Shown one piece after another: positions 31,945-43,770 of a stretch of DNA of 64,000 nt. This DNA is from Hyperoodon ampullatus (Eukaryota; Chordata; Mammalia; Artiodactyla; Ziphiidae), in the NCBI GenBank assembly GCA_949752795.1, contig OX457061.1, positions 46,408,338 to 46,472,337 of the forward strand, given 5' to 3'. Positions within the stretch are counted from its first letter, which is position 1, and the number at the start of each line of letters is the position of its first letter. The position numbers and the translations under genes were made by a program. The notes beneath the pieces were generated by a model. That model did no database searches and had not been told where the DNA came from. It saw only the letters and a program-made list of their open reading frames with translations.

Positions 31945-32362
31945 ATTAATTTCCTCGGGTTGCCATAACAATGTTTCACAAACCAGCTGGCTTAAAACCG
32001 AAGAAATTTATTTTCTCATGGCTCTGGAGGCTAGAAGTCTGAAATCAAGGTGAGGGTAGGATTAGTTCCATTTGAGGTTCTGAGGAGGAATCTGTTCCAT
32101 GCCTCTCTCCTAGCTTCCCATGATAGCCAGCAATCCTGGTGTTCCTTGGCTTGTAGATGCATCACTACAATCTCTGCCTGCGTTTTCATGTGGCCTTGGC
32201 CCTGTGTCTTTCTGTCTTCACATGACTGTCTTCTTCTAAGGGCACCAGTCATATTAGATTAGGGGCCAGTCCTACTCCAATATGACCTCATCTTAACTAA
32301 TTACATCTGCAATGACCCTATTTCCAAATAAGCTCATATTGTTGGGATTAAGACTTCTACTT
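31945..32362 (-). mobile_element. MLT1-type MaLR LTR
   Basis: 'gtattaatttcctcgggttg', 'aagaaatttattttctcatg', 'ctccaatatgacctcatctt' and 'ctatttccaaataagctcat' are the MLT1 LTR read in reverse over most of its length. Confidence 0.8.
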
Positions 32363-33944
32363 TTTTTTTTTTTTTTTTTTTTTGAGATGGGATGACACAA
32401 TTGAACCCATAACGGGGAAAAAAAAAGAATTTTATTTTACATAAATTTTGAGAGCTGCTTTGTTCTAATTACCCTTATTTTTGTTTAGAGCAGCGGTCAC
32501 AGGCTGGTGACCCAGGGCTAAATTTGGCTTCCAAGAGTGTTCATTAGGTCAGGGTCTCCACCATTCTCTAGTGTCTTAAGCTGGCCACTTCACAAATTTG
32601 CCTTACCTGAGGGGCCCTTGAAGGCATCTGCACAAGTGACCCTTAGTTTAGATTTTGCTATCTCAGAACATCTTCACTGTTTTATCATCTTAGCCTGAGA
32701 TCTACCCTGAGAGGCAGAACAAATGTGTTCCCATTTCACTGACCAGGAAACAGTCTCAGAAAGTAAAGGTGATCTGCCTGGATCACACTGATCACACAGT
32801 TGGAAGTAGTGGAGCTGAGTCTCCAACCCAAGTCTCCAGGCTCCCAACGCAGCTTGAACACTGATCAGGCCCACATCTCCACATCTCCAACCCTGCAAGG
32901 CAGCAGTGGACTCTCAGGACCCGCCTTCCACCCCATTTCCCCAGCTAGATTTTCAGAGTAGCAAATGCCACTAGCATTCTTGAGTCTTAGAGACTTTTAA
33001 AAAAGCAGGCACATTCCTGGAGGAAAACCTTTGTAGATGTTCCTCTCAGAGAGAAGAAAATATAATAATGTGCTGTCTGCAGTTAAGGGCAGTCTGGTTT
33101 TGAGCTTGGTCAAATTTTCCTTCTGCAGGTATGCAAGAAAAAGGAGTGAAAGGGACCACACCCTCCCTTCTCTTATTCCGGAATTCCTATTAAACAGGAT
33201 GGCAGACATTCTGTATCCATCCTCCATGCTTCCTGACCTTTTTTTTTCTTTTTTTCCCCTATGGCAGCATGAGGGTTTTTTTTGTTTTGTTTTTTTAAAT
33301 TAAAGATCCAGATGTGGAACAACCTTTGGGGGAGGGTGTCACTTAGGGGTCAAGCCCCGTTTCACCAGCCCCCCTGTTTGGAGAAGTTGCCTTCACAGAG
33401 GCCATTGGTTTTTCAACTTCCTTTTTGGTTGTTCTTTTGAGAACTTGATACTTGTTCTGGGCCCCCTTCCTAGAAATATGCACTTACAAATGTAAGGAGA
33501 TGGAACAGAACTTCTTGGAATTTCCCTTATGCTCGGTATTTTGAAATTTCATCATAATTAATCCAGGTGTAGGTCTTTTTAAAAAAAATTATTCTTGGTG
33601 CTCAGTGTGCCATTTTACTGTGAAAACTTACTCCTTTCTTCACCTCTAGGAAGTAGGACATAATTTACTTCTTTTTTTCCCTCCTCCATTCCCTCTGTTC
33701 TCTCATTGTGGAATTCCTATAAAATAGGATGGTAGGACTTCTGGATCCATCCTCCATGCCTCCTTCTCCCCCCTCCCCCAACTTTTTTTCTATGCCAACA
33801 TGAGGTATTTTTATTGAGAAATAAAAATAACTAAATGAAATCCCTTAAGTCCCTTTAAGACTTGGCCCTGCTGTGTGCACAGTAGTGCTGAATTAAACAT
33901 GACCTCCTTCTTCATTCTCAGCACCTACATCAACAAGCACATCA
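32363..33944. other. Intergenic with a MIR fragment and a local duplication
   Basis: A T-tract lies at about 32,360-32,383 and a MIR antisense copy at about 32,690-32,850 ('ggatcacactgatcacacag', then 'tggagctgagtctccaaccc'). The duplicated block at 33,165 and 33,690 is described separately. No exon was recognised. Confidence 0.5.
33165..33805. repeat. Diverged local duplication, two copies about 530 bp apart
   Basis: Copy A (about 33,165-33,275) and copy B (about 33,690-33,805) share in the same order 'ggaattcctat', 'aggatgg', 'atccatcctccatgc' and a pyrimidine-rich run leading to 'catgagg'. Substitutions and small indels separate them. Confidence 0.8.
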
Positions 33945-34110
33945 GCAACAACAATAGCTAACATTTATTGGCACCTTAGTGAGTGTAAGGCAATGAGCAA
34001 AGTACTTGACAGATTACCGTATTTAATTCCCAGAACAACCCTATGAAGTAGGTATAATTATTGTCCCTATCTTACAAATGAGGGCACTGAAAGCCATAAA
34101 GCAGAAGTTG
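33945..34110 (-). mobile_element. MIR SINE, antisense
   Basis: 'atagctaacatttattggca', 'gaacaaccctatgaagtagg' and 'atcttacaaatgagggcact' are a clear reverse MIR. Confidence 0.8.
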
Positions 34111-34179
34111 GCAAACTACAGCCAGTGGGCCAAACTGGCTGCTGCCTCTTTTCTTTTTAGTGTTATTATTATTTTTATT

Positions 34180-34310
34180 ATTTTTTAATTTAATTTTATT
34201 TTTTTGGCCATGCCATGTGGCTTGCGGGATCTTAGTTCCCAGACCAGGCATCAAACCCAGGCCCCAGCAGTGAAAGCACCAAGTCCTAACCACTGGACGA
34301 GCAAGGAATT
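34180..34310 (-). mobile_element. Short tRNA-Glu-type SINE, diverged
   Basis: 'catgtggcttgcgggatctt', 'catcaaacccaggccccagc' and 'cctaaccactggacgagcaa' form a reverse short SINE that is older-looking than its relatives. Confidence 0.8.
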
Positions 34311-35147
34311 TCTATCTAAATTTTCTTTTATACTTCCCACCTCTGGTCTTTTGAACTGCATTTTGGGAGAATTTCTCCACTTGATCTTTCAACTTTGTTT
34401 TTCACTCTTCAGCCATATCTATTTTGTGATCAGTCCATTGAATTTTTATTTGGAAAACTGAGTTCTTAAATTTCCAAAATCTCCACTTGATTCTTTTTAA
34501 TATGTGAAATATCCTTTCACATTTCTTGTGAACCTATTAATTACACTTAATCTGAAGGCTTGTTCTTTAGTAGTTATTAATTGTTACTAATGTTATTAAT
34601 GTTAGTTATTAATGTTAGTTTTTCTGATGGTGGATTTTGATGGCCCTCTTTCATAGTCTTGACTTTACTCAAATGTGTAGTTTTCTAGACATTTGTCCAT
34701 GTTTTAACTGTGCATTCTTGTTCTGTTTGTTTACTGAGTTTGTTTACTGTTTACTTGTCTGTTCTGTTTACTGAGTCTGCATGTAGCAACTTGGTGGGAG
34801 GAGTGGAACGTGCTGGTTGGGTATCGATGGGGTATGTAAGGAAGAAGAGGACCTGCCTTGTCTTTTGGGTACGACAATCCTCTTCCCTTCCTGGGCATTA
34901 GTTTTTTGGGACAAGACCTTGCCTCTGGTCCAAGAGCCTATGCTCAGTGGTTTGGTCTGGGGTGAATCCCCCCTGCAGCTGGCTGATTAGTACAAATGTG
35001 AAGAGAAGGGGATAATTTCATTAGATACTCCAAATTCAGTTTCCAAATTAACCATCCCAAGGAATGGCCCAGGGCCCATTAAATCTGAAAGTCTGAAATT
35101 GAAGTTCTTTCTTAATATTTCTACTTTTGTGCCAGGCTTCTTGTGCA
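34311..35147. other. Intergenic, AT-rich
   Basis: Possible antisense L1 fragment in the first 350 bases. A local GTTATTAAT repetition lies near 34,575-34,620 and a TGTTTACTG repetition near 34,725-34,770. No exon was recognised. Confidence 0.4.
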
Positions 35148-35156
35148 TGATTTTTT

Positions 35157-35498
35157 AAAAAAATTATTTATTTTTTGGCTGCATTGGGTTTTCATTGCTA
35201 TGTATGGGCTTTCTCCAGTTGTGGAGAGCAGGGGCTACTCTTTGTTGTAGTGTGCTGGCTTCTCACTACGGTGGCTTCTCTTGTGGAGGAAAACGGGCCC
35301 TAGAGTGCGTGGGCTTCAGTAGTTGTGGCACGTGGGCTCCATAGTTGTGGCTTGTGGGCTCTAGGCCACAGGCTCAGTAGTTGTGGTGCACGGGCTTAGT
35401 TGCTCCGTGGCATGTGAGATCTTCCCAGACCAGGGCTCGAATCCTTGTCCCCTGCATTGGCAGGTGGATTCTCAACCACTGCGCCATGAGGGAAGTCC
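35157..35498 (-). mobile_element. CHR-1-like SINE
   Basis: A long CHR copy in reverse with several internal changes, ending 'gccatgagggaagtcc'. TGATTTTTT is duplicated at 35,148-35,156 and from 35,499. Confidence 0.9.
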
Positions 35499-35506
35499 TG
35501 ATTTTT

Positions 35507-36654
35507 TTTTTAACCAATGTCAATCTTCTCTTTATTATCTGCCTTTGGTGTTAAACTTCTGTACTCCCCTTCCCCTGCAAAATGATAAATATTCATCTAT
35601 CTTCTTCTTTTACTATTTTTATGATTTTATGTTTTACATTCAAAGCTTTCAGCCATCTGGAATTTATTCTAACATCAGCCATGACTTAGAGCTCTAACTT
35701 AATTTTTTTCCTAATGGTGAGCAAGTTGTACCCACCATGCTTTCCATGTGTGGGCTTTTCAAAGGCAGCTCAACCCCCAGAGCTCCATAAAAGCCTAAGA
35801 GCTAAGAATAGAAAAGCTAGGACTATAACTCAGTCAGATCCTAATCTCTGGTCCATTACTGCTCACTCTGGGACTCTGGCAGAGCTCCATTCTCCTTAGG
35901 GAAAGAGCTCTGGCCAATGATGTAAGGCCGAGAGGGCTGTGGCAGTGAGAGAAGGATTTGCAAAGTACCCTCTAGAGGAGGTTAATAGTTGCTGCATCCC
36001 TGCCACTGGGCATGGCCTCATGGGAAACAGTTGCTCAGCCTTGCCAACTATTGCAAGGGACCCCAAGCTCTACTCCTTAACTGTATTTTCTTTCTTTAAC
36101 CCCCATGTCCTTTCCTGACTCAAAGCCCATCTCATGCTGCTCCTCTGTGAAGCATAAGTGCTCCTTCTCCCGGTCCCCACTGCATTTTCCACAGATCTCT
36201 AGTGCAACTTTTGCAATTGTTTGTTGATATGTCAATTAGTTAACAAATAAACTAACTTACCAGGTATGAAGGATGCTACCTGCCACGTACAGGAGACAAA
36301 ACCCAAAACACCAGAAGATAGAAGATGCTGCTGCCCCTGTAGTATTTGCTGGGGCCCCAGGTGTTTGTGGTACCGTGGTTGGCAGGCACCATGGGGTGGC
36401 TGTGACTTTGATTAGGCTGCCTGAAGCTAAGGAGTCCATTCTTTTTGACAAGTGTCAGGTCCTGGAGAGAGCAAGAAGAATCAACTTTTTCTCTTTCCTC
36501 AGGGAACTGATAACCTGGTGTATAAAGTGTGTAGAGAGAATCCTGGAAGAAACTTCAGGAAAGGAAGAAACAAGGCCATCAAAACCTTCAAAGCGAATAA
36601 GGAATAAAGTTGAGTTGGAGAATGCTCCCTCATCTATAAAATATGTGCACCAGC
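35507..36654. other. Intergenic, no gene recognised
   Basis: The first 200 bases may be an antisense L1 fragment. A 135-codon + strand frame at 36,273-36,680 has no recognisable domain, and its last part runs into a MIR. I do not call it a gene. Confidence 0.45.
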
Positions 36655-36840
36655 AGTTCTTGTGTGCTGAGTGTGTGTGAGGCTCCAGACTCTTAACACA
36701 CCTTATCTCATTTGATCTTCATGAAACCGGGTGGCATTATCAGTTGCATTTTGTCGATGAGGAAGCTGACTCTCAGAGAGGTGAGATGATTTACCTGTGG
36801 TCACCGCGAGGAGGCCACAATCAGAAGCCCAGGTAAGGAG
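36655..36840 (-). mobile_element. MIR SINE, antisense
   Basis: 'cttatctcatttgatcttca', 'tgaggaagctgactctcaga' and 'ggccacaatcagaagcccag' follow reverse MIR. Confidence 0.75.
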
Positions 36841-36954
36841 GGGGTTAACTTCAGAGAGGAGAAGGACCCACCCTTGGCTGTTTGTACTCCCTCTTCCTCT
36901 CCTTCTCCTTCTGCTTGGGAGTATCTGGTGGGGCTGAACAGAATTTTCAGTTTT

Positions 36955-37265
36955 GTTCTCTGGGCCTTTGCTCAGTGGTTTCCTCTGCCTGCACTGCCCT
37001 TCACAGCACTTCTCCTCTGGTGAAGTCTTAGCTTTCTCTTAGAGGCCACCTCCAACGTCCTGGTCCTGGTAGGGCCTCTTCCCCCTCCTCCTCCCCTTCC
37101 TGTAGCCCTTCAGGCAGGGTCCAGCCGGGCTCTGGTTCATGAGGTACATATCTCCCCAAAGCCTGCCTTTCCCCAGGCTGTCCTCACTGAGGAGGGACAG
37201 ACTCAATACTTTTTGGTCTCTCCAGGGCCTAATACAGGGCCTGGCACACATGCTTGTTGACTAAG
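36955..37265 (+). mobile_element. L2 LINE 3' end
   Basis: 'cctgcactgcccttcacagc', 'gaagtcttagctttctctta' and 'gggcctggcacacatgcttg' fit the L2 3' region in sense. Confidence 0.65.
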
Positions 37266-37479
37266 GGCAGGAAGAAAACCAACATTTTTTTGAGAAGTGT
37301 CAATGTGTCATTCTCCGAGCTTGAGCTGTTCAGAATTTACCCCTCTAAATCCTCCCCTGGAGATTATGTGAAACTTATACAATAACCACAGAAATGCTCA
37401 TTCCTTTGACTTGTCTTTTGCACTATTTCCTTGGGAATTATCCTTTTTTTTTCTCCAAAAGATATTTTACACTTTGAGA

Positions 37480-38560
37480 ATTAACTAAGAGAAAGTTTCT
37501 TAAAATACGTATAATATAAAATTTACCATCTCAGCCCTTTTCAAATGTACAGTTCAGTAGTGTTTAGTATATTCACATTACTGTGCAAAATATAAGATGA
37601 ATTTTTCATTTTGCAAAACTGAAAGTCTATACCCATTAAACAACTCCCCATTCCCCACTCGTCCCAGCCCCTGGAAACGACCATTACATGTTGTTTCCAA
37701 CGTAGTGTGTTAATTTGACCACTCCAGATACCTCAAGTAAGTGGAATCATACAGTATTTGTCTTTTTGTGGCTGGCTTATTTCACTTAGCATAATGTCTT
37801 CAAGGTTCATTCATGTCTTAGCATAGGTCAGAATTGCCTTCATTTTCAAGACTGAATAATATTCCATTCAGGTGTAGTTTTTTGTTTGTTTCTTTTTGTT
37901 TAATTTTCAACTTTTCTATTGCTCTTCAGTTTCTGTTTTTGCTATGACTTTCTAGTTTTACTGCATTGTGATTAGAGAATGTAATCTGTATTCATCCTAC
38001 TTTTTGAAATGTACTGAGATTTTGTTTGTTTTTTGTGGCCTTTCATGTGGTCATTTGTTAATGATCTCATAAAGAGTATATTCTAGGTTTTCAAGGTACA
38101 GAGCTTGATATCTTTTAATTTGATCTACCTTACTAAGTTAACAAATCAAGTCCTCCGTATCCTTACTTATTGTATGATTTATTGATCAGTCATGGGCTAA
38201 AAGAGGTGATTTAGAATTTTCTATTACTCTATTTCTGTCCATTTCTCCATGTACTTCCTAATTGTTTTAACATTATAAGTTCTGATACCATATTTTTGGT
38301 GCATAAATATTGATGACAGATCTTCATCGTGGCTCTCAGCCTTTATCATTACAACATTTTCTCCTGTATCTTGTTTTCTGATTTTCTGTGAATTCAACCA
38401 TGTCTGATGTTAATACTATAACCCTTGGGGTTTTTTTGTTGTTGTTGTCATTGCTTGTATTTGCATATGTGGTATTTGTTTTGTTTTCTATTTTTTCCTT
38501 CTCTTTTACTTTCAGTCTTTCTGAGGAGCACTATTTTAGATGTGTCTCTCACACATGGCA
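37480..38560 (-). mobile_element. Old L1M fragments, antisense
   Basis: 37,480-37,880 ('aatgtacagttcagtagtgt', 'aagtggaatcatacagtatt', 'ggctggcttatttcacttag') is an antisense L1M 3' region. 37,900-38,560 ('ttttactgcattgtgattag', 'tggtgcataaatattgatga') looks like antisense L1 coding DNA, so two fragments abut. Confidence 0.7.
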
Positions 38561-39064
38561 CTAGTTAGGTTTTATTTTATGAGTCCATGAGCTATTTCTA
38601 AAGAGTGAGGTGATCAGGTCAAAGAAAGCTTTTAAAGCTCTTGACCCTCATGGCCAAATAATTTTTTCACTGGTTGGACCGCTTTGTCCTGTTGCCAGCA
38701 TTTAGAAGCAAACCATCTCCCCACCGCTGCCAGCATGACTATTACATGGCTGCTTAGATATTTAATAGGTGAAAATGGGACCTCATTGTTCTTTCGTGCT
38801 TTTCTTGGCTTCATCTAACTCTACTTTAAGTAAATAAAGATGGAAGAAAAAAGAAGTTAAAATGAAACATTCCTTTTCAGATATCTCCAGTGAGATTAAG
38901 ATGGGTGGTGGTGTGTCTTATTCCAGATTTCCATGACATTGGACCAATCACTTTCCACAAGCTCCTCAGCTCAGGCCTTGGATCGTCCCAGGAGAAATTG
39001 TGTAGGTTTCTTCCTCAGAGCCCTACACCTTGCTTTCTCGCCTTCTGTAGTGAATAGGCAATAT
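38561..39064. other. Intergenic, nothing recognised
   Basis: No exon or nameable repeat was seen. Confidence 0.45.
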
Positions 39065-39300
39065 AACAGAACAGGAAGATATAGGGTCTGGAGCTAGATT
39101 GAGTAGATTTAAATCTCAGCTCCATCTCTGCTATTTACTAGCTGTGTGTTCTATGGCAGTTACTCAACCTCTCTGTGCTTTGGTTTCCCGAGGTAATAAT
39201 TCTCAAGGGTAACAATGATTACAATAGTAACATAGTAACACCTGTTGGGGTTGTTGTGAGGAACAGTTAATTTATGCAAAGCACTCAGACAGGATTATTA
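39065..39300 (+). mobile_element. MIR SINE, sense
   Basis: 'tatttactagctgtgtgttc', 'caacctctctgtgctttggt' and 'ggggttgttgtgaggaacag' form a nearly complete MIR. Confidence 0.85.
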
Positions 39301-40849
39301 CTGTTGGCTCTTCCTCTGGGAAATACCCATTTACCACTTCAGCTAGGGTGGTCTTGGTGGAAGCATTTCCTTCTTCCATGGCCCTGCTTCCGGATTAGCC
39401 AGTGCATTTAGTCTTAGGCCAGGGGCAGGCTCCTGACACAAGCAGAGCCAATCAGAGTCCTTTCCTGGGAACTCTGAAGTTGGGACATGAGAAAAGAAGC
39501 CTTTGGTGCCTTTCTGGTGGGGAAGCTCCCCGAGGTGAGACCCAGGCTCCTGGTAGCCATGTTTCCAGCCTGTGAAAGGAGCCCAGCTTCGAGAGTGAGG
39601 CTGACTGACCAGTGGAGAAAAGCTGACATTAGAAATGGCAAGAGTCTGGACATTACCGGAACCCTTAGTTTTGGCTGTCTCCAAAGGCACCGTATGAGCC
39701 AATGAATGTCCCATTTTCTCTAAGATTGCTTGCATTGAGTTTCTGTCACTGTAGTCAAAAGAGTTTTAATACATTTCCTAAGGCACCTTAGGACAGTACA
39801 GATCATGGGGTCTCCTGTCCACCTCTCTCTGAAAAGCCCTCCCTGAGACATATACGCACACACACACACACTCACACAGAGTCATGGCAATTGCCAGCTC
39901 CTAGGAGTGAGCTGTAGTTCCTTCTCCGCCTGCACTGCCCGCGCAGGCCTCTACTTCTCCGCACACACCAAAAGACAGCTGCGCCAGTGCCCAGGCCCGA
40001 GGAACTGCACTTGCTAAACAGGGTGTTATCCTGGAAATCTGTGCCCTTCTCTGTACGCTCCTTGTCCTTTTCTTCACTGCCCTATTCAGTAACTTTGCAA
40101 ATATATAAGGAGCACCTGCCAAGAACCAAGTCAGGCCTGGGGCCCCAGAGAGGCAGTTCCTGCTGTCAAGGAACCTGCAGGCTGTGGGGGCCATCAGGCC
40201 ATCAAAAGACTGCTCTGAGAGAGACAGTGGGGTGAGTGTTGAACAGATGTGCTCGCCAAGTGCTGCAGGAGCTTAGAGGAGGCTCTGTCGCTGGTTGCCT
40301 GGGATGGTCGTCTGGCTGATCTACCCGCCTCGAGGTTCTTCCCACCCCGGCCCACCCTGCCCACTGCCGCCAGAATGTCTCCCCGAACAGAGGTGCGACC
40401 TCCTCTGCCCCCCGCAGGCCTGAGCCCGCATGCCTTAGCCTGGCAAAACCCTAATCCAGATATTGCCTCAACTTACTTTCTCAGCCATGTTGTCCACTGT
40501 TCCCCGTTCACAAACCTTACCCACGAGTCTAACCGCGCCACTCACCTTCATCAGATGCATTCAGTGTTTTCCCACCATGGTGCCTGTCCTCACTCTGTTC
40601 TCTCTGTCTCCCATTCCTGTATGTCCCAGCTGTACACACCTTCCGAGGTGTGGGATGGCAAACGCGTTTCGTGTGCCTGCTCTGATCGTCTGGCTGTGTT
40701 GCTGTGTTCAGAAGGATTCTGTAGACATACTTGGGCTCAGTGAAAGAGTAAAGGATCCGTCAGCAAAATCTACCATGGCCACCAAATTGGGTGTGTGCTG
40801 GGGATGGGCGTGGGAGGCAGTGGGTGGTGATGAACAGCACACTTGCGGT
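39301..40849. other. Intergenic; L2 fragment and CA microsatellite
   Basis: A CA dinucleotide tract lies at 39,855-39,878 and an antisense L2 3' fragment at about 40,085-40,195 ('tataaggagcacctgccaag', then 'gttcctgctgtcaaggaacc'). Two overlapping + frames of 164 and 162 codons at 40,249-40,951 have no recognisable domains, and the second runs into a SINE. No gene is called. Confidence 0.45.
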
Positions 40850-40862
40850 GCATGTGCACTTT

Positions 40863-41073
40863 ATTTATTTATATATTGTTTGCAGTACGCGGGCCTCTCA
40901 CTGTTGTGGCTTCTCCCGTTGCGGAGCACAGGCTCCGGACGCGCAGGCTGAGCAGCCATGGCTCACGGGCCTAGCCACTCTGCGGCATGTGGGATCTTCC
41001 TGGACCGGGGCACGAACCCATGTCCCCTGCATCGGCAGGTGGACTCTCAACCACTGCGCCACCAGGGAAGCCC
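40863..41073 (-). mobile_element. CHR-2-like SINE with TTTA-type tail
   Basis: A short GC-rich CHR body ('gcagtacgcgggcctctcac' to 'caccagggaagcc'). The 13-bp TSD GCATGTGCACTTT is perfect at 40,850-40,862 and 41,074-41,086. Unlike its relatives, the tail is ATTTATTTATATATTG rather than a homopolymer. Confidence 0.93.
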
Positions 41074-41086
41074 GCATGTGCACTTT

Positions 41087-41930
41087 GTTCCAGGTCCAGG
41101 TCTTATGCATCTCCCCATCCCCATAAAGACTTCCTTGCTCCTACAAGTGAAATTAACTTCTTTCTCTTCTGAACTTTTATAGCCTTCTCTCTGTGCCACT
41201 GTAAGAGCACTGGTTTCTCCTACCTTTTTATGGGTACATCTGCTTTTTTTCTATTTGAGGGGACAGATGGTACCCTATGGAGTATGGTACAAGGGAGAGA
41301 TTCAAAGCACATTAACTGAATGGATGGAACCATGTGGAGCACAAAGATGGACGTACAAAGGGCTGCAAGGGGCCCATCCTGAGGAGCTGGCCTTCCCCAT
41401 GGCCCTCGGCTGACTCTGGGGATGGTGTTGTTATAGATAAGTTCTCACTCCTGAACCAACTTCCTGCACTGCTGCTTCTGTCTGACCTGCCGTCTGCTGT
41501 CGTCTTGTGCGTCTGTGACCATGAGGTCTGAGCTCCCAGCTTCTCTAATTCATTCCTTTACTCACTAAACCACGGTGATGCCTCCTTGGTGGCCAGTTCT
41601 GTGCTCGCTGTTAGGGGCCCAGGGACGAGGTCCTGCCTTTAATCCTATCACTGACTTGGGGAGAGTGGGGCAGAGGTGGTGGAAAGACGGAGACCTGAGT
41701 CGTGGGATTCAAGGAGAAGAAATGTGTGTCCTAAGACAGGAGTAGGGAGGGTGCCGCGGGAGAAAAACAGAGGCTTCTGGGGCGGGGTGGGGGTGGAGGT
41801 TGTTGATACATCCACAGCCACCAAATTGCCTCTTTATGCTCCTCAGCACCTCATGACTGGGTTGCCTGATTGTCACTGCAAGCTCTGTGCTCCCAAGTTT
41901 CAGGGCCCGTATAGATGGAGTCAGGAAAAA
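41087..41930. other. Intergenic; L2 fragment
   Basis: 41,550-41,645 ('ttcattcctttactcactaa', then 'gccagttctgtgctcgctgt') looks like an antisense L2 3' end. The remainder is unassigned. Confidence 0.45.
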
Positions 41931-42204
41931 AAAAGGTTTTTTTTAACATTTACTTATTTATTTATTTATCTGGTTGTGCTGGGTGTTAGTTGCGGCAGGT
42001 GGGCTCCTTAGTTGTGGCTCGCGGGTTCCTTAGTTATGGTTCACCGGCTTCTTAGTTGCAACACGTAGGCTCCTTAGTTGTGGCATGTGAACTCTCAGTT
42101 ATGACATGCATGTGGGATCTAGTTCCCTGCCCAGGGATCGAACCCGGGCCCTCTGCATTGGGAGCGGGGAGTCTTATCCACTGTACCACCAGGGAAGTCC
42201 CAGC
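41931..42204 (-). mobile_element. tRNA-derived SINE, divergent CHR subtype
   Basis: A TTTATTTATTTATC tail, then a body with a repeated 'gctccttagttgtggc' phrase, then 'gatcgaacccgggccctctg' and 'ccaccagggaagtccc'. It differs from both other CHR types. The duplication GTCAGGAAAAA at 41,920-41,930 and GTCAGGAGAAA at 42,205-42,215 has one mismatch. Confidence 0.82.
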
Positions 42205-42215
42205 GTCAGGAGAAA

Positions 42216-43594
42216 TTTAAACAGCCTCAGTGCATCCTACCACTCCCCATCCCCCACAAACACTCAGACCTCAAGAGCCCCGCGCTGATTATGATTCCAG
42301 GCCTGAGATCCTCATGCCACCCCCTGGACTCCCTTGAATCTCCTTTGCTGCTGTTCACACCTGGGACTCTGGGCCCAGGTAACCACCCGGGCTCCTGAGC
42401 TGCGTGGGGACCCTGGTGCGCCTGTGCCCTGGTGACCACCATGGGCATCTGTGATGTCCCCAGATTATATAGGGGCTCCAGAATGATTTGCAGATTCACT
42501 CAGGCTGCTCTGTCACTCTGGGTTTCTGGTGCCCACCTCCCTCACCCTCCTACCCACTTCCCCTGCTCCTCACCCCACAAATGTGTTTAGGGTGCAGAGC
42601 CAGCTGCAGAGCTGTATAGCACTGTTGGCAGGAGATGGGCTGGCTCGAGAGCTGCCTGGAGAGGAACGTGGCAGATCACATTTCTTCAGCTCGTGCCAAA
42701 TATTATTCAGATGCAGCTTTTCAGACAGACACAAATTGCTCATCCAATAAACACAGAAGGGCTATTCCCAAGACATTTATCAGAGTGGGGAAAGATGAGA
42801 GAGAAGACAGACACAAGAGGCCTTTGAGAGCTGGCCTGGTGTGGCTGGCCTGAGGGGAGGTGGGGAGACCTCCAGGCACTCCTGGGGTTTTCTTCTTAAG
42901 GGCCTGAAACCCAGCACCAGGGCTTTGGGATTTGTTTTCATCGTGACATACAAAGCCGGGGTTGGTGCATACACTTCCCCATGGTGAACAGAGTGGAAGA
43001 AAGGAACACAGGCCAGGGTGCCTCTGTGGGTAGTCAGCTCCCACCTCCAGTTGTCAGTGGTTGTGGGGATTAGCTGTCTGCAGAGGCTCCATACGCTACC
43101 CCACCACGCACACAGAGAAAGTCCTCAAGGCGTGCTGTGATTGTTCGCAGAGTTCTCAGGGGACAATGCTCCTGGCCTGGAATCTCTTACTTCTGGCTGA
43201 CAGGTGTGAGGGCACAGCTGCTGAGAAACAGGTTGAGGGACGCAGCTGACCACGATGGCAGGGGACCAGAGACATGGGGGCCCCCCATCCATACCAGAGC
43301 GCTGGCCAAGCCATTGAGGTCCTTTGTGCATCCCTTTCTGCTAGGACCTTCTAATGGGCCCCATGAACGTTCCTCTTTAAGGATTCTGCCCAGAAATGAA
43401 AGAAATCAGGCCCTCCTCTGAGGCCCCATCTCAGAGCCCAGGGAGAGGAGGACCAGGTGAAGTCTCTAGAGTCAGGCTGGTCCTCCCACTGTCTGTGCCA
43501 GGGTCCGTGCCAAATGTGCCCAGCGGAGAGGTGGGAGTGCCCATTGGAGGGAAGAGGCACTGACTAGATCAGGGTGAGGGCATGGGAATAGTTG
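42216..43594. other. Intergenic, no gene recognised
   Basis: About 1.4 kb of moderately GC-rich unique sequence. Short overlapping open frames lie on both strands and none has a domain. Confidence 0.5.
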
Positions 43595-43770
43595 CCAACA
43601 TTTATATAGTCAGGGACTATTCTCACTTTTCTCACAGCAACACGATGAGCTAGCTGTACTATTATTGGTACTACTTTCCAGTGGGGCACTGAGAGGTTAG
43701 ATAGCTGCCTAAGCTCACCCAGTTAGTGAATGGAAGGCCTCAGAATCTGTGCACTTAACTTGCCATACTG
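43595..43770 (-). mobile_element. MIR SINE, antisense
   Basis: 'cacagcaacacgatgagcta' and 'agctcacccagttagtgaat' followed by 'ggaaggcctcagaatctgtg' fit a reverse MIR. Confidence 0.75.

Noticed and set aside
36273..36680. 135-codon + frame with alanine/valine-rich start
   Set aside because: No domain was recognised and the 3' end lies in a MIR.
40249..40951. 164- and 162-codon + frames
   Set aside because: They overlap each other, the second runs into a SINE, and no family was recognised.
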